Below, piece after piece: positions 32,742 to 40,914 of a stretch of DNA of 46,199 bases. Source of the DNA: JAITWN01 sp964581365 (lineage in GTDB: Bacteria; Pseudomonadota; Gammaproteobacteria; SZUA-140); contig CAZOOF010000012.1 in the NCBI GenBank assembly GCA_964581365.1, forward strand, positions 1-46,199. Reading direction: 5' to 3'. Position 1 is the first letter of the stretch; each line of letters begins with the position of its first letter. The notes under the pieces are model-generated. The model made no database searches. It was given only the letters and a program-made list of their open reading frames with translations, and was not told where the DNA came from. Position numbers and translations under genes: made by a program.

Positions 32742-33431
32742 ATGTCTGTCATGCCGCTGCCCCGCCACTTGCTGCCGGACGACCGTCGCTTCGTCTCCAG
32801 GAGTCCGCACTGGTATCCGGAACGGCGCGTCGATCTCGAGGCTCGCAAGCGCGTCGCTCAGATGAGCCCTGAGGAAATGCAGCGTACGCTGCTGACGCAC
32901 GAACTCACGGGGATACGCAATCGCCGCGCCTGGGACGAGGCAGTCCGACTGCCCGCCGTAGCCTCGATCGATGCCGACTCGCTCAAATGGTTCAACGATG
33001 TCATGGGCCACGAGGTTGGGGATACCGTTCTGCGGGAAATCGCCGGCACGCTGTCCCGGGTAAGCACTGAGGCCTATCATCTTTCGGGAGACGAGTTCCT
33101 GATTCAGGGACACAGCGAAGACGAGGTTCGACGTCTGGTGCTGCGCGCCCGCCGTCTGCTGCACCGGGTAGTGGTCGAGGCCGATCTCTCTGACGGAACG
33201 AAGCTGCGCAAGATCGGGCTGGAAATCAGCTATGGCATCGGCGCAAGTCGCGCTGAAGCCGACATCGAGCTCGCGCTTGCGAAGGCGGCGCGGGAGGCCT
33301 CGGGCGCCCGTGCCGCGCGAGGAGAAGCACCCCGACGCGGATTGATCCGGCTGGATCGGGGGCGCGGACGCGATGTGCCGTCCACTCAAGGAAGACGCCA
33401 GCCCGGAACCCGCCGCTGGCTGCGCGGCTGA
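32742..33431 (+). CDS. GGDEF-domain protein with SGDEF motif
   Basis: A 229-residue cytoplasmic protein with no visible sensor domain. The GGDEF fold runs from HELTGIRNRRAWDEA through SIDADSLKWFNDVMGHEVGD to LSGDEFLIQG, so the signature is SGDEF and the substrate/metal Asp and Asn/Asp residues remain. Diguanylate cyclase activity is possible but not certain; Ser at the first position is seen in some active enzymes. The last 45 residues are rich in Arg and Gly (RGRGRD...RRQPGTRRWLRG), an unusual basic tail. ATG 32742 is six bases after AGGAGG. Confidence 0.8.
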   Translation: MSVMPLPRHLLPDDRRFVSRSPHWYPERRVDLEARKRVAQMSPEEMQRTLLTHELTGIRNRRAWDEAVRLPAVASIDADSLKWFNDVMGHEVGDTVLREIAGTLSRVSTEAYHLSGDEFLIQGHSEDEVRRLVLRARRLLHRVVVEADLSDGTKLRKIGLEISYGIGASRAEADIELALAKAAREASGARAARGEAPRRGLIRLDRGRGRDVPSTQGRRQPGTRRWLRG

Positions 33432-33476
33432 TGCGCGGCGACCGCTGCAGACGCTGGCGCAGATGGGGCCGCGAGG

Positions 33477-34745
33477 GTGAAGGAACGCAGGCATCCGGAG
33501 AAGGTCGTTGCTTTCGTCCTCGCCGGAGGCGAGGGCACGCGGCTGCGCCCGCTCACGCTCGATCGATGCAAGCCGGCGGTTCCCTTTGGCGGACGCTATC
33601 GCATCGTTGATTTCGTCCTCAGCAATCTGATCAACTCCGGCATCCATTCCGTCTATCTCCTGGTCCAGTACAAGGCGCAGTCGCTTATCGAGCATGTGCG
33701 CAAGGCATGGACCATTTCGCCTCTGCTGCCGGATCAGTTCGTCACCATCGTGCCGCCGCAGCTGCAGGAGGGGCGTGGGCTCTTCCAGGGAACCGCCGAT
33801 GCCGTCTATCAGAATCTGAATCTGCTGGCAGCGCACGATGCCGACCAGATCGCGGTGTTCGGCGCCGACCACATCTATCGCATGGACGTAAGGCAGATGC
33901 TGCGCCTGCATCGGGAATCCGCGGCCGAAGTCACCGTGGCGACGATTCCGGTGCCGATCGGCGAATCGTCGCGGTTCGGTATCGTCGAGGCCGATGCCGA
34001 TGCTCGTATCCGCTCCTTCCACGAAAAGCCCGAGAGAGGCGTGCCGATCGTCTCGCGACCGGATCATGCCTATGCCTCGCTCGGCAATTACCTGTTCGAA
34101 GCGGGCGTGCTGCACAGCGCGCTTGCCGAGGCGCACCGGCGCGGGGAGACCGATTTCGGCCGTCACGTTCTGCCTCGCCTGCTCGATCAGGGGCGCCGCG
34201 TGTATGCCTACGATCTCATGGATAACGAGATTCCCGGAGTGAACGCCTGGGAGGAGCGCGGCTACTGGCGGGACGTCGGATCACTGGATGCATACTTCGA
34301 TGCCCATCACGATGTGCTGGGTCTTGAGCCCGCGTTTGATGCCTTCAACCCTTCCTGGCCGATCTACTCGAGCCATTACCAGGGGCCGGTCGCCCGGGTC
34401 ATCGACAGTCAGGTGGATAACTGCCTGCTCGGAGGCGCGGTCGTCGTCGATGGCGCCCGCATACGCGATAGCATCATCCGCCGGGAGTCGGTCGTCGAGC
34501 CGGGTGTGGAACTCGATGATTGCGTGATCATGGACTATGTCAGGATCGGGCGAGGGGCGCGGTTGAGGCGGGTGATCATCGACCGTCACAACGATATCGC
34601 GCCTGGCACCACGATCGGATATGAGTCCGCAGCTGATGCGGCGCGCTACTACGTCACGCCCGGTGGCGTAGTCGTGGTAGCCAAGGGTGACCCGCGCTAC
34701 TATCCGCGCGGCGAGCGTGAAGGCGGCGTAGCCTATCGGGAGTGA
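33477..34745 (+). CDS. glgC: Glucose-1-phosphate adenylyltransferase (ADP-glucose pyrophosphorylase)
   Basis: A 422-residue enzyme making ADP-glucose from ATP and glucose-1-phosphate. Motifs: AGGEGTRLRPLTLDRCKPAVPFGG (nucleotide site with the allosteric Lys region), QGTADAVYQN, GADHIYRMD, FHEKP and DVGSLDAYFDAH. The C-terminal left-handed beta-helix (about 300-400; DNCLLGGAVVVDGARIRDSII) carries the allosteric interface. Start GTG 33477. ADP-glucose can feed glycogen synthase, not found here, or the TreT encoded next to it on the opposite strand. Confidence 0.96.
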   Translation: MKERRHPEKVVAFVLAGGEGTRLRPLTLDRCKPAVPFGGRYRIVDFVLSNLINSGIHSVYLLVQYKAQSLIEHVRKAWTISPLLPDQFVTIVPPQLQEGRGLFQGTADAVYQNLNLLAAHDADQIAVFGADHIYRMDVRQMLRLHRESAAEVTVATIPVPIGESSRFGIVEADADARIRSFHEKPERGVPIVSRPDHAYASLGNYLFEAGVLHSALAEAHRRGETDFGRHVLPRLLDQGRRVYAYDLMDNEIPGVNAWEERGYWRDVGSLDAYFDAHHDVLGLEPAFDAFNPSWPIYSSHYQGPVARVIDSQVDNCLLGGAVVVDGARIRDSIIRRESVVEPGVELDDCVIMDYVRIGRGARLRRVIIDRHNDIAPGTTIGYESAADAARYYVTPGGVVVVAKGDPRYYPRGEREGGVAYRE

Positions 34746-34777
34746 CGGCGACGCAAGGCCGAGCGAGAGGCGGCTGA

Positions 34778-36019
34778 TCAGGTAAGGTCGATGCGATCGT
34801 GTTCGGCGCCATCGCGCAGCGCCAGCATCAGGGTGAGATAATCGCGCAGATGGCGGGTAATGAGAAAGCTGTCCAGTACCAGTTGGCGCGCCTTGACACC
34901 CATCGCCTGAATCTTTTCCGGTTGGTGCAGCAGGTAGCGAATGCGCAGCGCCGCGCCCTCGGGAGTGCTGACCAGAAAACCGGTATGGTGATTGACCACC
35001 TGCAGGCGAATACCGCCGACATCGCCGCCTATCACCGGCTTTCCCTTCCACATCGCCTCGGTCACGGTGAGTCCGAACCCTTCCTTGATCGATTTCTGAA
35101 CGACGATGTCGGCTGCCTGCTGCAGTGCATTGATCTCCCGATGCGCGTCTGGCGGCAACAGCAGGACACGGATGTCGCTGTCGCCTTCGGCCGCGGCGCG
35201 CACCTCGGCGAGAACCGCCTCACCTTCGGGGTCATCCGCCGCTCCGCCGCCAGCGAGCACGAGCTGGATCGCCGGCAGAAAGCGTTTTGCCAGCTTGTAG
35301 GAAGCGATCACTCCCAGCGGATCCTTGAAGCGATCGAAGCGGGATATCTGCACGATCAGCGGACGTTCGGTATCGATCGCGTGCCGCTCGCAGGTGCGAC
35401 GTATCTCGTCCGCGGGCAGGCTGATGTTCTTCTCGCTGAGCGGATCTATGCTCGGCGGGACCAGATACTGCGGGTGAGGAAGTTCCTGAGCAAAGGCCGC
35501 CAGCGAGAAGATACTCGCGTCGTAGGGCGCAACGAACTGCTTGAGGTACTTCCACACCGGCCGATAGGGATGGCTCGCGTCGATGTGGCAGCGCCACATC
35601 CATATGCCCTTCCGGTCGGGGAAATGGCGCAGCAGAGCCGCCGGTTGAGGGTCATGGATGAGAACGAAGTCGGCTTCACGCAGCGTTGCTCCCAGGACCC
35701 GGGCGTTGGCTTCGTTGGTTTCCTCATAGACGCGCAATAGATGGTCGCCCAACGGTATGCGATTCCCCTGCAGGGTATTGTGCATCCCCTTGGTGCACTC
35801 GAAGAAGTCGGAATCACCGGTGACGATCTCCCAGCGGGTGTTGATGCCAAGCTCCTGGGTCAGCGGCACCATCTTGTCCAGAATCTCGGCAACGCCGCCG
35901 CCGGAGCGGGTGGAGTTGACGTGGACGAGGGTCGCGCCGCGTAGCGGGGCAGCGAGCTGGCGCAGATGATCGATCACGTCTTCGCCGGCTGCGGCCGCGT
36001 AGTCGTCCAGCAGGCTCAT
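34778..36019 (-). CDS. treT: Trehalose synthase (TreT-like, GT4)
   Basis: A 413-residue GT4 enzyme with the TreT signatures LVHVNSTRSGGGVAEIL, WRCHIDASHP, QISRFDRFKDPLGVI and KEGFGLTVTEAMWKGKPVIGGDVGG (the E-x7-E motif). TreT makes trehalose in one step from a nucleoside-diphosphate-glucose (ADP- or UDP-glucose) and glucose. The ATG at 36019 follows GGGAG and overlaps the DUF5752 stop (ATGA), so the two genes are cotranscribed. The gene faces glgC tail to tail, 32 bp away. Trehalose would act as a compatible solute or carbon store. Confidence 0.9.
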   Translation of the reverse strand: MSLLDDYAAAAGEDVIDHLRQLAAPLRGATLVHVNSTRSGGGVAEILDKMVPLTQELGINTRWEIVTGDSDFFECTKGMHNTLQGNRIPLGDHLLRVYEETNEANARVLGATLREADFVLIHDPQPAALLRHFPDRKGIWMWRCHIDASHPYRPVWKYLKQFVAPYDASIFSLAAFAQELPHPQYLVPPSIDPLSEKNISLPADEIRRTCERHAIDTERPLIVQISRFDRFKDPLGVIASYKLAKRFLPAIQLVLAGGGAADDPEGEAVLAEVRAAAEGDSDIRVLLLPPDAHREINALQQAADIVVQKSIKEGFGLTVTEAMWKGKPVIGGDVGGIRLQVVNHHTGFLVSTPEGAALRIRYLLHQPEKIQAMGVKARQLVLDSFLITRHLRDYLTLMLALRDGAEHDRIDLT

Positions 36020-36702
36020 GGTCGATGCTCCCGAACGCAAGCCTCGAAGATGGCGGCGAGTTTCTGCCGCAGTTCGGTGATGCTGCCAAAGTAGGGATCC
36101 ACGCCGGTGAGGGTGGAGCACAAGGTGTCGAAGTCACGGCCGAAGGATTGCATCCACAGAGTGAAATCGTTGTGGCCCTCCGGAACACGTCGCCTCGCGT
36201 CGATGAAATGGTAGAAAATGCTGCTGGTAGACATATGGCCGATGATTTCGGCCAGTTCTGACGGGTGGGATACCGTGCGACCGGTATCGAAAATGACGAT
36301 CTGCGAACTGAGAAACTCGAACTGCGTGCTCGCTCTGGCCCAGGAGAGGTACTCCACTTCGTCGAGCCGGTTGTCTATCAGCTCCAGAATTTCGTGACGC
36401 AGTGTTTCGAGATCGGGGGTCCCTGTCGGATCGAGCGCGGCCAGCCGCTCGGCCAGCACGGCATCGTGCATGCCGTGTCTCATCCACGCCGCGAAGTCAT
36501 TGTTGTATTCCCGCTCTTCAAAGCGCGGCTGCAGCAGCCCGCCCCAGAAGTGATGGTAGATGCTCTGTACCGGCACTGTGGCGATTTCGCGGCGGAACTC
36601 CTGCATCAGCCGAGCCCGGCGTCCTGTCGCCATCGCTACCAGGGCGCAATCCCTGATCTGAAACGGGCGGGGTTTGCGGACGCCAGCCGAGGCAGAGTTC
36701 AT
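36016..36702 (-). CDS. DUF5752 family protein
   Basis: A 228-residue soluble protein of the DUF5752 family, often found next to TreT-like trehalose synthases. Visible conserved stretches are FQIRDCALVAMATGRRARLMQEF, SIYHHFWGGLLQPRFEEREYNNDFAAWMRHGM, and YLSWARASTQFEFLSSQIVIFDTG; it is rich in His, Trp and acidic residues. Function unknown. ATG 36702 is chosen; the longer frame to 36810 runs through the palindrome at 36797-36810 and a non-conserved leader. Its stop overlaps the TreT start by 4 bp. Confidence 0.8.
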   Translation of the reverse strand: MNSASAGVRKPRPFQIRDCALVAMATGRRARLMQEFRREIATVPVQSIYHHFWGGLLQPRFEEREYNNDFAAWMRHGMHDAVLAERLAALDPTGTPDLETLRHEILELIDNRLDEVEYLSWARASTQFEFLSSQIVIFDTGRTVSHPSELAEIIGHMSTSSIFYHFIDARRRVPEGHNDFTLWMQSFGRDFDTLCSTLTGVDPYFGSITELRQKLAAIFEACVREHRP

Positions 36703-36796
36703 ATGGGTTTCCGTATCGCGTCGAGCCGGAAGAGAACGATGCGCCGGCCGGTCCCGGCGTGCCGATTCAGGTTCGCATGTGCTTGCCGAAGCCACA

Positions 36797-36810
36797 TTGA
36801 CATCGATCAA
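36797..36810. promoter_or_regulatory. FNR/DNR-like box between DUF5752-treT and dps
   Basis: TTGAC-ATCG-ATCAA matches TTGAT-N4-ATCAA at 9 of 10 positions, with the same two half-sites as the box at 12063. It is 95-103 bp from both flanking starts. No well-spaced -10 could be assigned for class II activation on either strand, so it might act from further upstream (about -78 for the dps promoter) or as a repressor site. Confidence 0.55.
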
Positions 36811-36846
36811 CGCCAGGACCTGCGCGACAGAGCGGGTTTGCCGTTC

Positions 36847-36875
36847 TTTCCATATCGCCTGGTCGATGGGAGAAT
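36847..36875 (+). promoter_or_regulatory. Candidate dps promoter
   Basis: TTTCCA (36847-36852), a 17 bp spacer and GAGAAT (36870-36875) each match 4 of 6 sigma70 bases and give a start near 36882, 25 bp before the dps ATG and just before its AGGAGGT. Confidence 0.4.
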
Positions 36876-36906
36876 GCGGCTAGGGCAAAACTCGCAGGAG
36901 GTAGCA

Positions 36907-37389
36907 ATGAACGCCAAGCCAGTCGAGATCAACATCGGGATCGCGGAAAAGGATCGCCAGGACATCGCCGAAGGGCTCGCGCGCCTGCTCGCGGACACCT
37001 ATACGCTCTATCTGAAGACGCACAATTTTCACTGGAATGTCACCGGGCCGATGTTCAATACCCTGCATCAGATGTTCGAAACCCAGTACACGGAACTGGC
37101 GCTGGCGGTGGATGATATTGCCGAACGCATCAGGGCGCTGGGCATGGTGGCGCCGGGCAGCTACGCGCAGTTTGCCAAGCTCACCCGTCTCAGCGAGGAA
37201 ACCGGCGTGCCGGATGCGAAGGAGATGGTGCGCCAGCTGGTTGCGGATCAGGAGGCGGTGGTCTGCACCACTCGCGAGATCTTCCCGCGCGCCGAGCGCG
37301 TCTCCGATCAGCCGACGATGGATCTGTTGACCGCGCGCATGCAGATCCACGAAAAGACGGCCTGGATGCTGCGCAGCATCCTGCAGTAG
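36907..37389 (+). CDS. dps: Dps family DNA-protection/ferritin-like protein
   Basis: A 160-residue Dps. Inter-subunit ferroxidase ligands are all present: His42, His54, Glu58 (Asp in E. coli), Asp69 and Glu73 (THNFHWNVTG, FNTLHQMFETQYTELALAVDDIAERI). Dps dodecamers oxidise Fe(II) with peroxide and store iron, protecting DNA. The N-terminal tail is short and has only one lysine-rich spot, so DNA binding may be weak. ATG 36907 is five bases after a perfect AGGAGGT. It lies at the edge of the iron/redox region and is divergent from DUF5752-treT, sharing an FNR-like box. Confidence 0.94.
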   Translation: MNAKPVEINIGIAEKDRQDIAEGLARLLADTYTLYLKTHNFHWNVTGPMFNTLHQMFETQYTELALAVDDIAERIRALGMVAPGSYAQFAKLTRLSEETGVPDAKEMVRQLVADQEAVVCTTREIFPRAERVSDQPTMDLLTARMQIHEKTAWMLRSILQ

Positions 37390-37483
37390 ATGCGGCGGCC
37401 GCTCGCCGCGGTGGCATTGCCGCATATTTCGTCCGGGTATGCCTGATGCCCGTCTGAATAATCACTGGCGGCGCTAAATGTCC

Positions 37484-37514
37484 GGCCATGGCTGCCGTAA
37501 CAGCAGCCATGGCC
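37484..37514 (+). promoter_or_regulatory. Perfect hairpin covering the start codon of the GGDEF/EAL gene
   Basis: GGCCATGGCTGC (37484-37495) and GCAGCCATGGCC (37503-37514) form a perfect 12 bp stem with a 7 nt loop. Both candidate start codons of the next gene (37488 and 37509) lie in the stem, one in each arm, and no ribosome site is visible. There is no T tract after it, so it is not a normal terminator of dps. It may control translation or be a protein-binding palindrome. Confidence 0.75.
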
Positions 37515-40406
37515 CCCTATGCCTTCAGTAATCTTCGCGAGCGCTTCCTGCTGCTCGTTCTCATTGCCCTGATTCCGGTGCTTGCGGTCATCGCCTATAT
37601 GGCCGCGGGGCAGCGGCAGCAGGCGATGGCCATGGCTGAAGCGGATACCGTGCATCTGGTACGCCTGGCGGTTCGCGAACAGGAACGTGTGATCGGAGAA
37701 ACCCGCCAGTTGCTGGTGGCTTTGTCCCGCCTTCCGGTTGCTCTTCGCCCTGACAGCGCCGAATGCTCCCGGCTTCTTGGCGACATCCATGGCGCCTACC
37801 GATACCTGCTCAACATCGGCATCGCGACGCTGGACGGGCGCATTCGGTGCAGCGCCATTGCTTTGCCTGGACCGGTCGACATAAGTGATCGTCCTTACTT
37901 TCAGCGGGCGCTGGCGACCCGGAATCTGGGAGTCGGGGAGTACCAGATCGGCAGGGTGACGGGGGTCCGCACAGTCAACGTGGGATATCCGGTCATCAAT
38001 GGCGATCAGGTGATGAGCGTAGTCTACGCTGCGCTCGATCTCTCCTGGCTCGGTGCTCTGGCGAGCGGCCTCAATCTCCCCGCCGGATCGACCGCCACGG
38101 TCATCGACAGTGCCGGCACGATCATCGCGCGCTATCCGGAGGACGACGGCTGGCTGGGACGCTCGATGACCGAGTGGGACGTCGTGCCGGCCATGCTCAC
38201 GCGACAGGGGGAGGGCAGCGCTGTCTTAGTGGGGCCCGATGGCATCGAACGGATCTACGGATTTGCCCCGCTGCACCCCGGCACTTCCAACACTGCTTTC
38301 GTCCTGGTCGGGGTGCCCAAGGCGCATGCGCTCGCAGTGGTGGAGAGAGTCGTTTCGCAGGGGCTGACTCTCTGGTTGCTGGTCGGCGTCCTGGTGGCGC
38401 TGGCCGCGTGGGTGTCCAGCGAACTGTTCGTCATCCGCCCGGTACGCGCGCTCGCCGGCGCGGTTCGTCGCCTGTCGGAGGGCGATCTGTCAGCGCGCAG
38501 CGGTCTTCCCAGCGGCCGCGATGAGATCGGGCGGCTGGCGCGGGATTTCGATGCGATGGCCGCAGCGCTGCAGCGCGTGCGCGCGGCGCTGGAGACACTG
38601 ACTCGGGCCAATCGCGCAGTCACGCGGGCAAAGGACGAGGAGGGGCTGCTGGCGGATATGTGCGCGGCCGTGGTGTCGAGCGGTGGCTATGCCGCGGTGT
38701 GGGTGGGGTTCCTGGAGGGAGCGGATCGCCTGCACCCGGTGGCACACGCGGGTATCGAATGCAGTTCGAATACCAGGTTCGTCGATCTGCCGCTGCTTCC
38801 GGAAGATCATCCGCTCAGACGCTGCCTGCGTGCGAACGCGGTGGTGCGCCTGCGGGATGACGAGGGGCGAGACGATCGCGTCGAGCTGCCATTCCCGGAT
38901 TGCATCATCGAACCGAGGCCGCAGGCCGTGGTGGTGTTTCCGCTGCATCTCAAGGGCGAGCTGCCTGGCGTGCTGGTCATTCACTCGAGTGAGGCCGATG
39001 CGTTCACCGACGCGGAGACCGGTCTGCTGGCGGATCTGGTCGAGGATCTGTCCTATGGCATGTCGGCTCTGCGCGTTCGCGCCGAACATCGCCGAGCCGA
39101 GGAGGCTATCGTACACCTCTCCTCCCGCGATCGCCTGACCGGCCTGCCCAACCATGGCATGCTCGAGCAGGCATTGACCCAAACGGCACACGAACCGCAG
39201 GCGCTCCTGTTCATCGATCTGGACCGGTTCTCCGAGATCAACTCGGCGCTGGGTTTCGCCCAGGGTGATTTGGTGCTGCAGGAGACTGCCCGGCGTCTGC
39301 TGGATGCGGTCGGAGAGCGGGGCATGGTTGCCCGCATGCGTGGCGACGAGTTCGCTGTGCTGGTGCCCCTGGAGCAGGGGCTGGCTGTTGCGCGACAGGT
39401 GTTGAGCACGCTCGAACAACCCTATCTGTCGGGAGATCTGACTCTAAACCTGACCGCTGTCATCGGTATCGTTCATTGCCCTGAACATGGTCGGGAAGCC
39501 GAGCACCTGATCCGTCGTGCCGATGCCGCCATGCGCCAGGCCAAGGCTTCGGGACACCGCTACGCGGTTTATACGCCGGCGCCGGATCATGGGGCACGCC
39601 GGCTGTCTCTCGCATCAGATCTGAAGTACGCCATCGAGGGAGGCTCGCTGATGCTGCATTACCAGCCCAAGCTGGACATGCGCACGGCAACTCTCGCGGG
39701 CGCCGAGGCTCTGGTGCGCTGGTGTCATCCCCGGCGGGGAATGATCCCGCCCGCCGAATTCATTGCGCTCGCTGAGTACACGGGGCTGATCCAGCCGCTG
39801 ACCGATTACATTGTCGCCGAAGCGCTGGCCCAGTTGCGCAGCTGGCTCGATGAGGGCCTGGAACTGGCGGTGGCGGTGAACCTGTCCGCGCGCAATCTGC
39901 AGGATGCGGGCTTCTTCGGTCGGGTGAGCAGCCTGATCGCCGGCAGCGGCGTCGATGTGCGATGGCTGGAGCTCGAACTCACCGAAAGCGCGGTGATGGA
40001 GGATGCGCAGACGGCGCTGGCTACGCTGCACCGGCTGAGTAACGCCGGTCTGCGACTGTTCGTCGATGATTTCGGCACCGGTTATTCTTCGCTCGCTTAT
40101 CTGCAGAAGCTGCCGGTCGATGCCGTGAAAATCGATCGATCGTTCGTTGCGGATATGCTGGAGAAGCGTGAACTGCAGAAGATCGTGCGCTCCACCATCG
40201 ATCTGGCGCATGACCTCGAGCTCGAGGTGGTGGCGGAAGGGGTCGAGTGCGAAGCGGTCTGGACGCGGCTGCGCGAGCTTGGCTGCGACGTGGCTCAGGG
40301 TTACTTCATCGGCGCGCCGATGCCGCCGAATGAATTCGCCGCCTGGGCGCGGCGGCAGCGCGCCGGCGCGCTCCGCCGCGCCCAGGCCAGATCCGGCAGA
40401 GCCTAG
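37488..40406 (+). CDS. Membrane sensor GGDEF-EAL protein (Cache-HAMP-GAF-GGDEF-EAL)
   Basis: A large 972-residue signalling protein. Layout: N-terminal membrane helix (about 20-42), periplasmic dCache-like sensor (about 50-285; DISDRPYFQRAL is typical), second helix (about 288-312), HAMP (about 312-365), GAF-like region (about 375-525), GGDEF (about 545-700) and EAL (about 715-960). The GGDEF motif is RGDEF, so diguanylate cyclase activity is doubtful. The EAL domain keeps EALVRW, ELTES, DDFGTGYSSL, KIDRSFV, VAEGVE and QGYFIGAP, so c-di-GMP phosphodiesterase activity is expected. The start, 37488 or 37509, is uncertain and lies in a hairpin. It converges on bfr. Confidence 0.88.
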   Translation: MAAVTAAMAPYAFSNLRERFLLLVLIALIPVLAVIAYMAAGQRQQAMAMAEADTVHLVRLAVREQERVIGETRQLLVALSRLPVALRPDSAECSRLLGDIHGAYRYLLNIGIATLDGRIRCSAIALPGPVDISDRPYFQRALATRNLGVGEYQIGRVTGVRTVNVGYPVINGDQVMSVVYAALDLSWLGALASGLNLPAGSTATVIDSAGTIIARYPEDDGWLGRSMTEWDVVPAMLTRQGEGSAVLVGPDGIERIYGFAPLHPGTSNTAFVLVGVPKAHALAVVERVVSQGLTLWLLVGVLVALAAWVSSELFVIRPVRALAGAVRRLSEGDLSARSGLPSGRDEIGRLARDFDAMAAALQRVRAALETLTRANRAVTRAKDEEGLLADMCAAVVSSGGYAAVWVGFLEGADRLHPVAHAGIECSSNTRFVDLPLLPEDHPLRRCLRANAVVRLRDDEGRDDRVELPFPDCIIEPRPQAVVVFPLHLKGELPGVLVIHSSEADAFTDAETGLLADLVEDLSYGMSALRVRAEHRRAEEAIVHLSSRDRLTGLPNHGMLEQALTQTAHEPQALLFIDLDRFSEINSALGFAQGDLVLQETARRLLDAVGERGMVARMRGDEFAVLVPLEQGLAVARQVLSTLEQPYLSGDLTLNLTAVIGIVHCPEHGREAEHLIRRADAAMRQAKASGHRYAVYTPAPDHGARRLSLASDLKYAIEGGSLMLHYQPKLDMRTATLAGAEALVRWCHPRRGMIPPAEFIALAEYTGLIQPLTDYIVAEALAQLRSWLDEGLELAVAVNLSARNLQDAGFFGRVSSLIAGSGVDVRWLELELTESAVMEDAQTALATLHRLSNAGLRLFVDDFGTGYSSLAYLQKLPVDAVKIDRSFVADMLEKRELQKIVRSTIDLAHDLELEVVAEGVECEAVWTRLRELGCDVAQGYFIGAPMPPNEFAAWARRQRAGALRRAQARSGRA

Positions 40407-40421
40407 CGCCGTCCCGCGCAG

Positions 40422-40889
40422 CTAGATCTGCGATTGCAGGTAGTTCGGCAGTCCGATCGCGTCGATCAGCCTGAGCTGCCGCTCCAGCCACCAGGCGTGG
40501 TCTTCCTCGGTGTCGGCCAGCATGCCGAGCAGGATGTCGCGTGACTGGTAATCCTGCTCCTCTTCGCACACCTTCATGGCCGCCTTCAGATCGGCGGTGA
40601 CCTGATACTCCAGATCGAGATCGTTGCGCAGGATCTCCGGCACCGAGGCGCCAACATTCAGGGGGTCACGCTGCGACAGATCGGCTTCACCTTCGAGGAA
40701 GAGTATGCGCTTGATCAGCGCGTCGGCGTGCTGCGCCTCTTCTTCCATTTCGTGGTGGATGTGCTCGTAAAGTTTCTCGTATCCCCAGTCATGGCACAGG
40801 CGCGCATGGGCGAAATACTGATCGCGGGCGGCCAGTTCGCCAGCCAGCAGTTTCTGCAGCTGGGCAATCACTCTGTCGTTGCCTTTCAT
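40422..40889 (-). CDS. bfr: Bacterioferritin subunit with ferroxidase centre, lacking haem Met
   Basis: A 155-residue bacterioferritin subunit. In E. coli numbering the dinuclear iron ligands are kept: Glu18, Glu51, His54, Glu94, and the Glu/His of TEEDH (E128, H131 here because of one inserted residue). The haem ligand Met52 is Ala (EEAQHAD). It would therefore oxidise and store iron but not bind haem at the two-fold site on its own. ATG 40889 is preceded by GAGAGGAA. It is the second gene after the complementary subunit, 25 bp apart, and was probably duplicated from it. Confidence 0.93.
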   Translation of the reverse strand: MKGNDRVIAQLQKLLAGELAARDQYFAHARLCHDWGYEKLYEHIHHEMEEEAQHADALIKRILFLEGEADLSQRDPLNVGASVPEILRNDLDLEYQVTADLKAAMKVCEEEQDYQSRDILLGMLADTEEDHAWWLERQLRLIDAIGLPNYLQSQI

Positions 40890-40914
40890 CGCTTTCCTCT
40901 CCCGGGCCGCTCGA

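Noticed and set aside
36703..36810. Longer start for DUF5752 (ATG at 36810)
   Set aside because: The extra 36 codons are not conserved-looking, and would place the FNR-like box inside the coding region; ATG 36702 fits the family better.
37392..37409. GC hairpin after dps as its terminator
   Set aside because: GCGGCG / CGCCGC arms are present but there is no run of T, so intrinsic termination is not supported.
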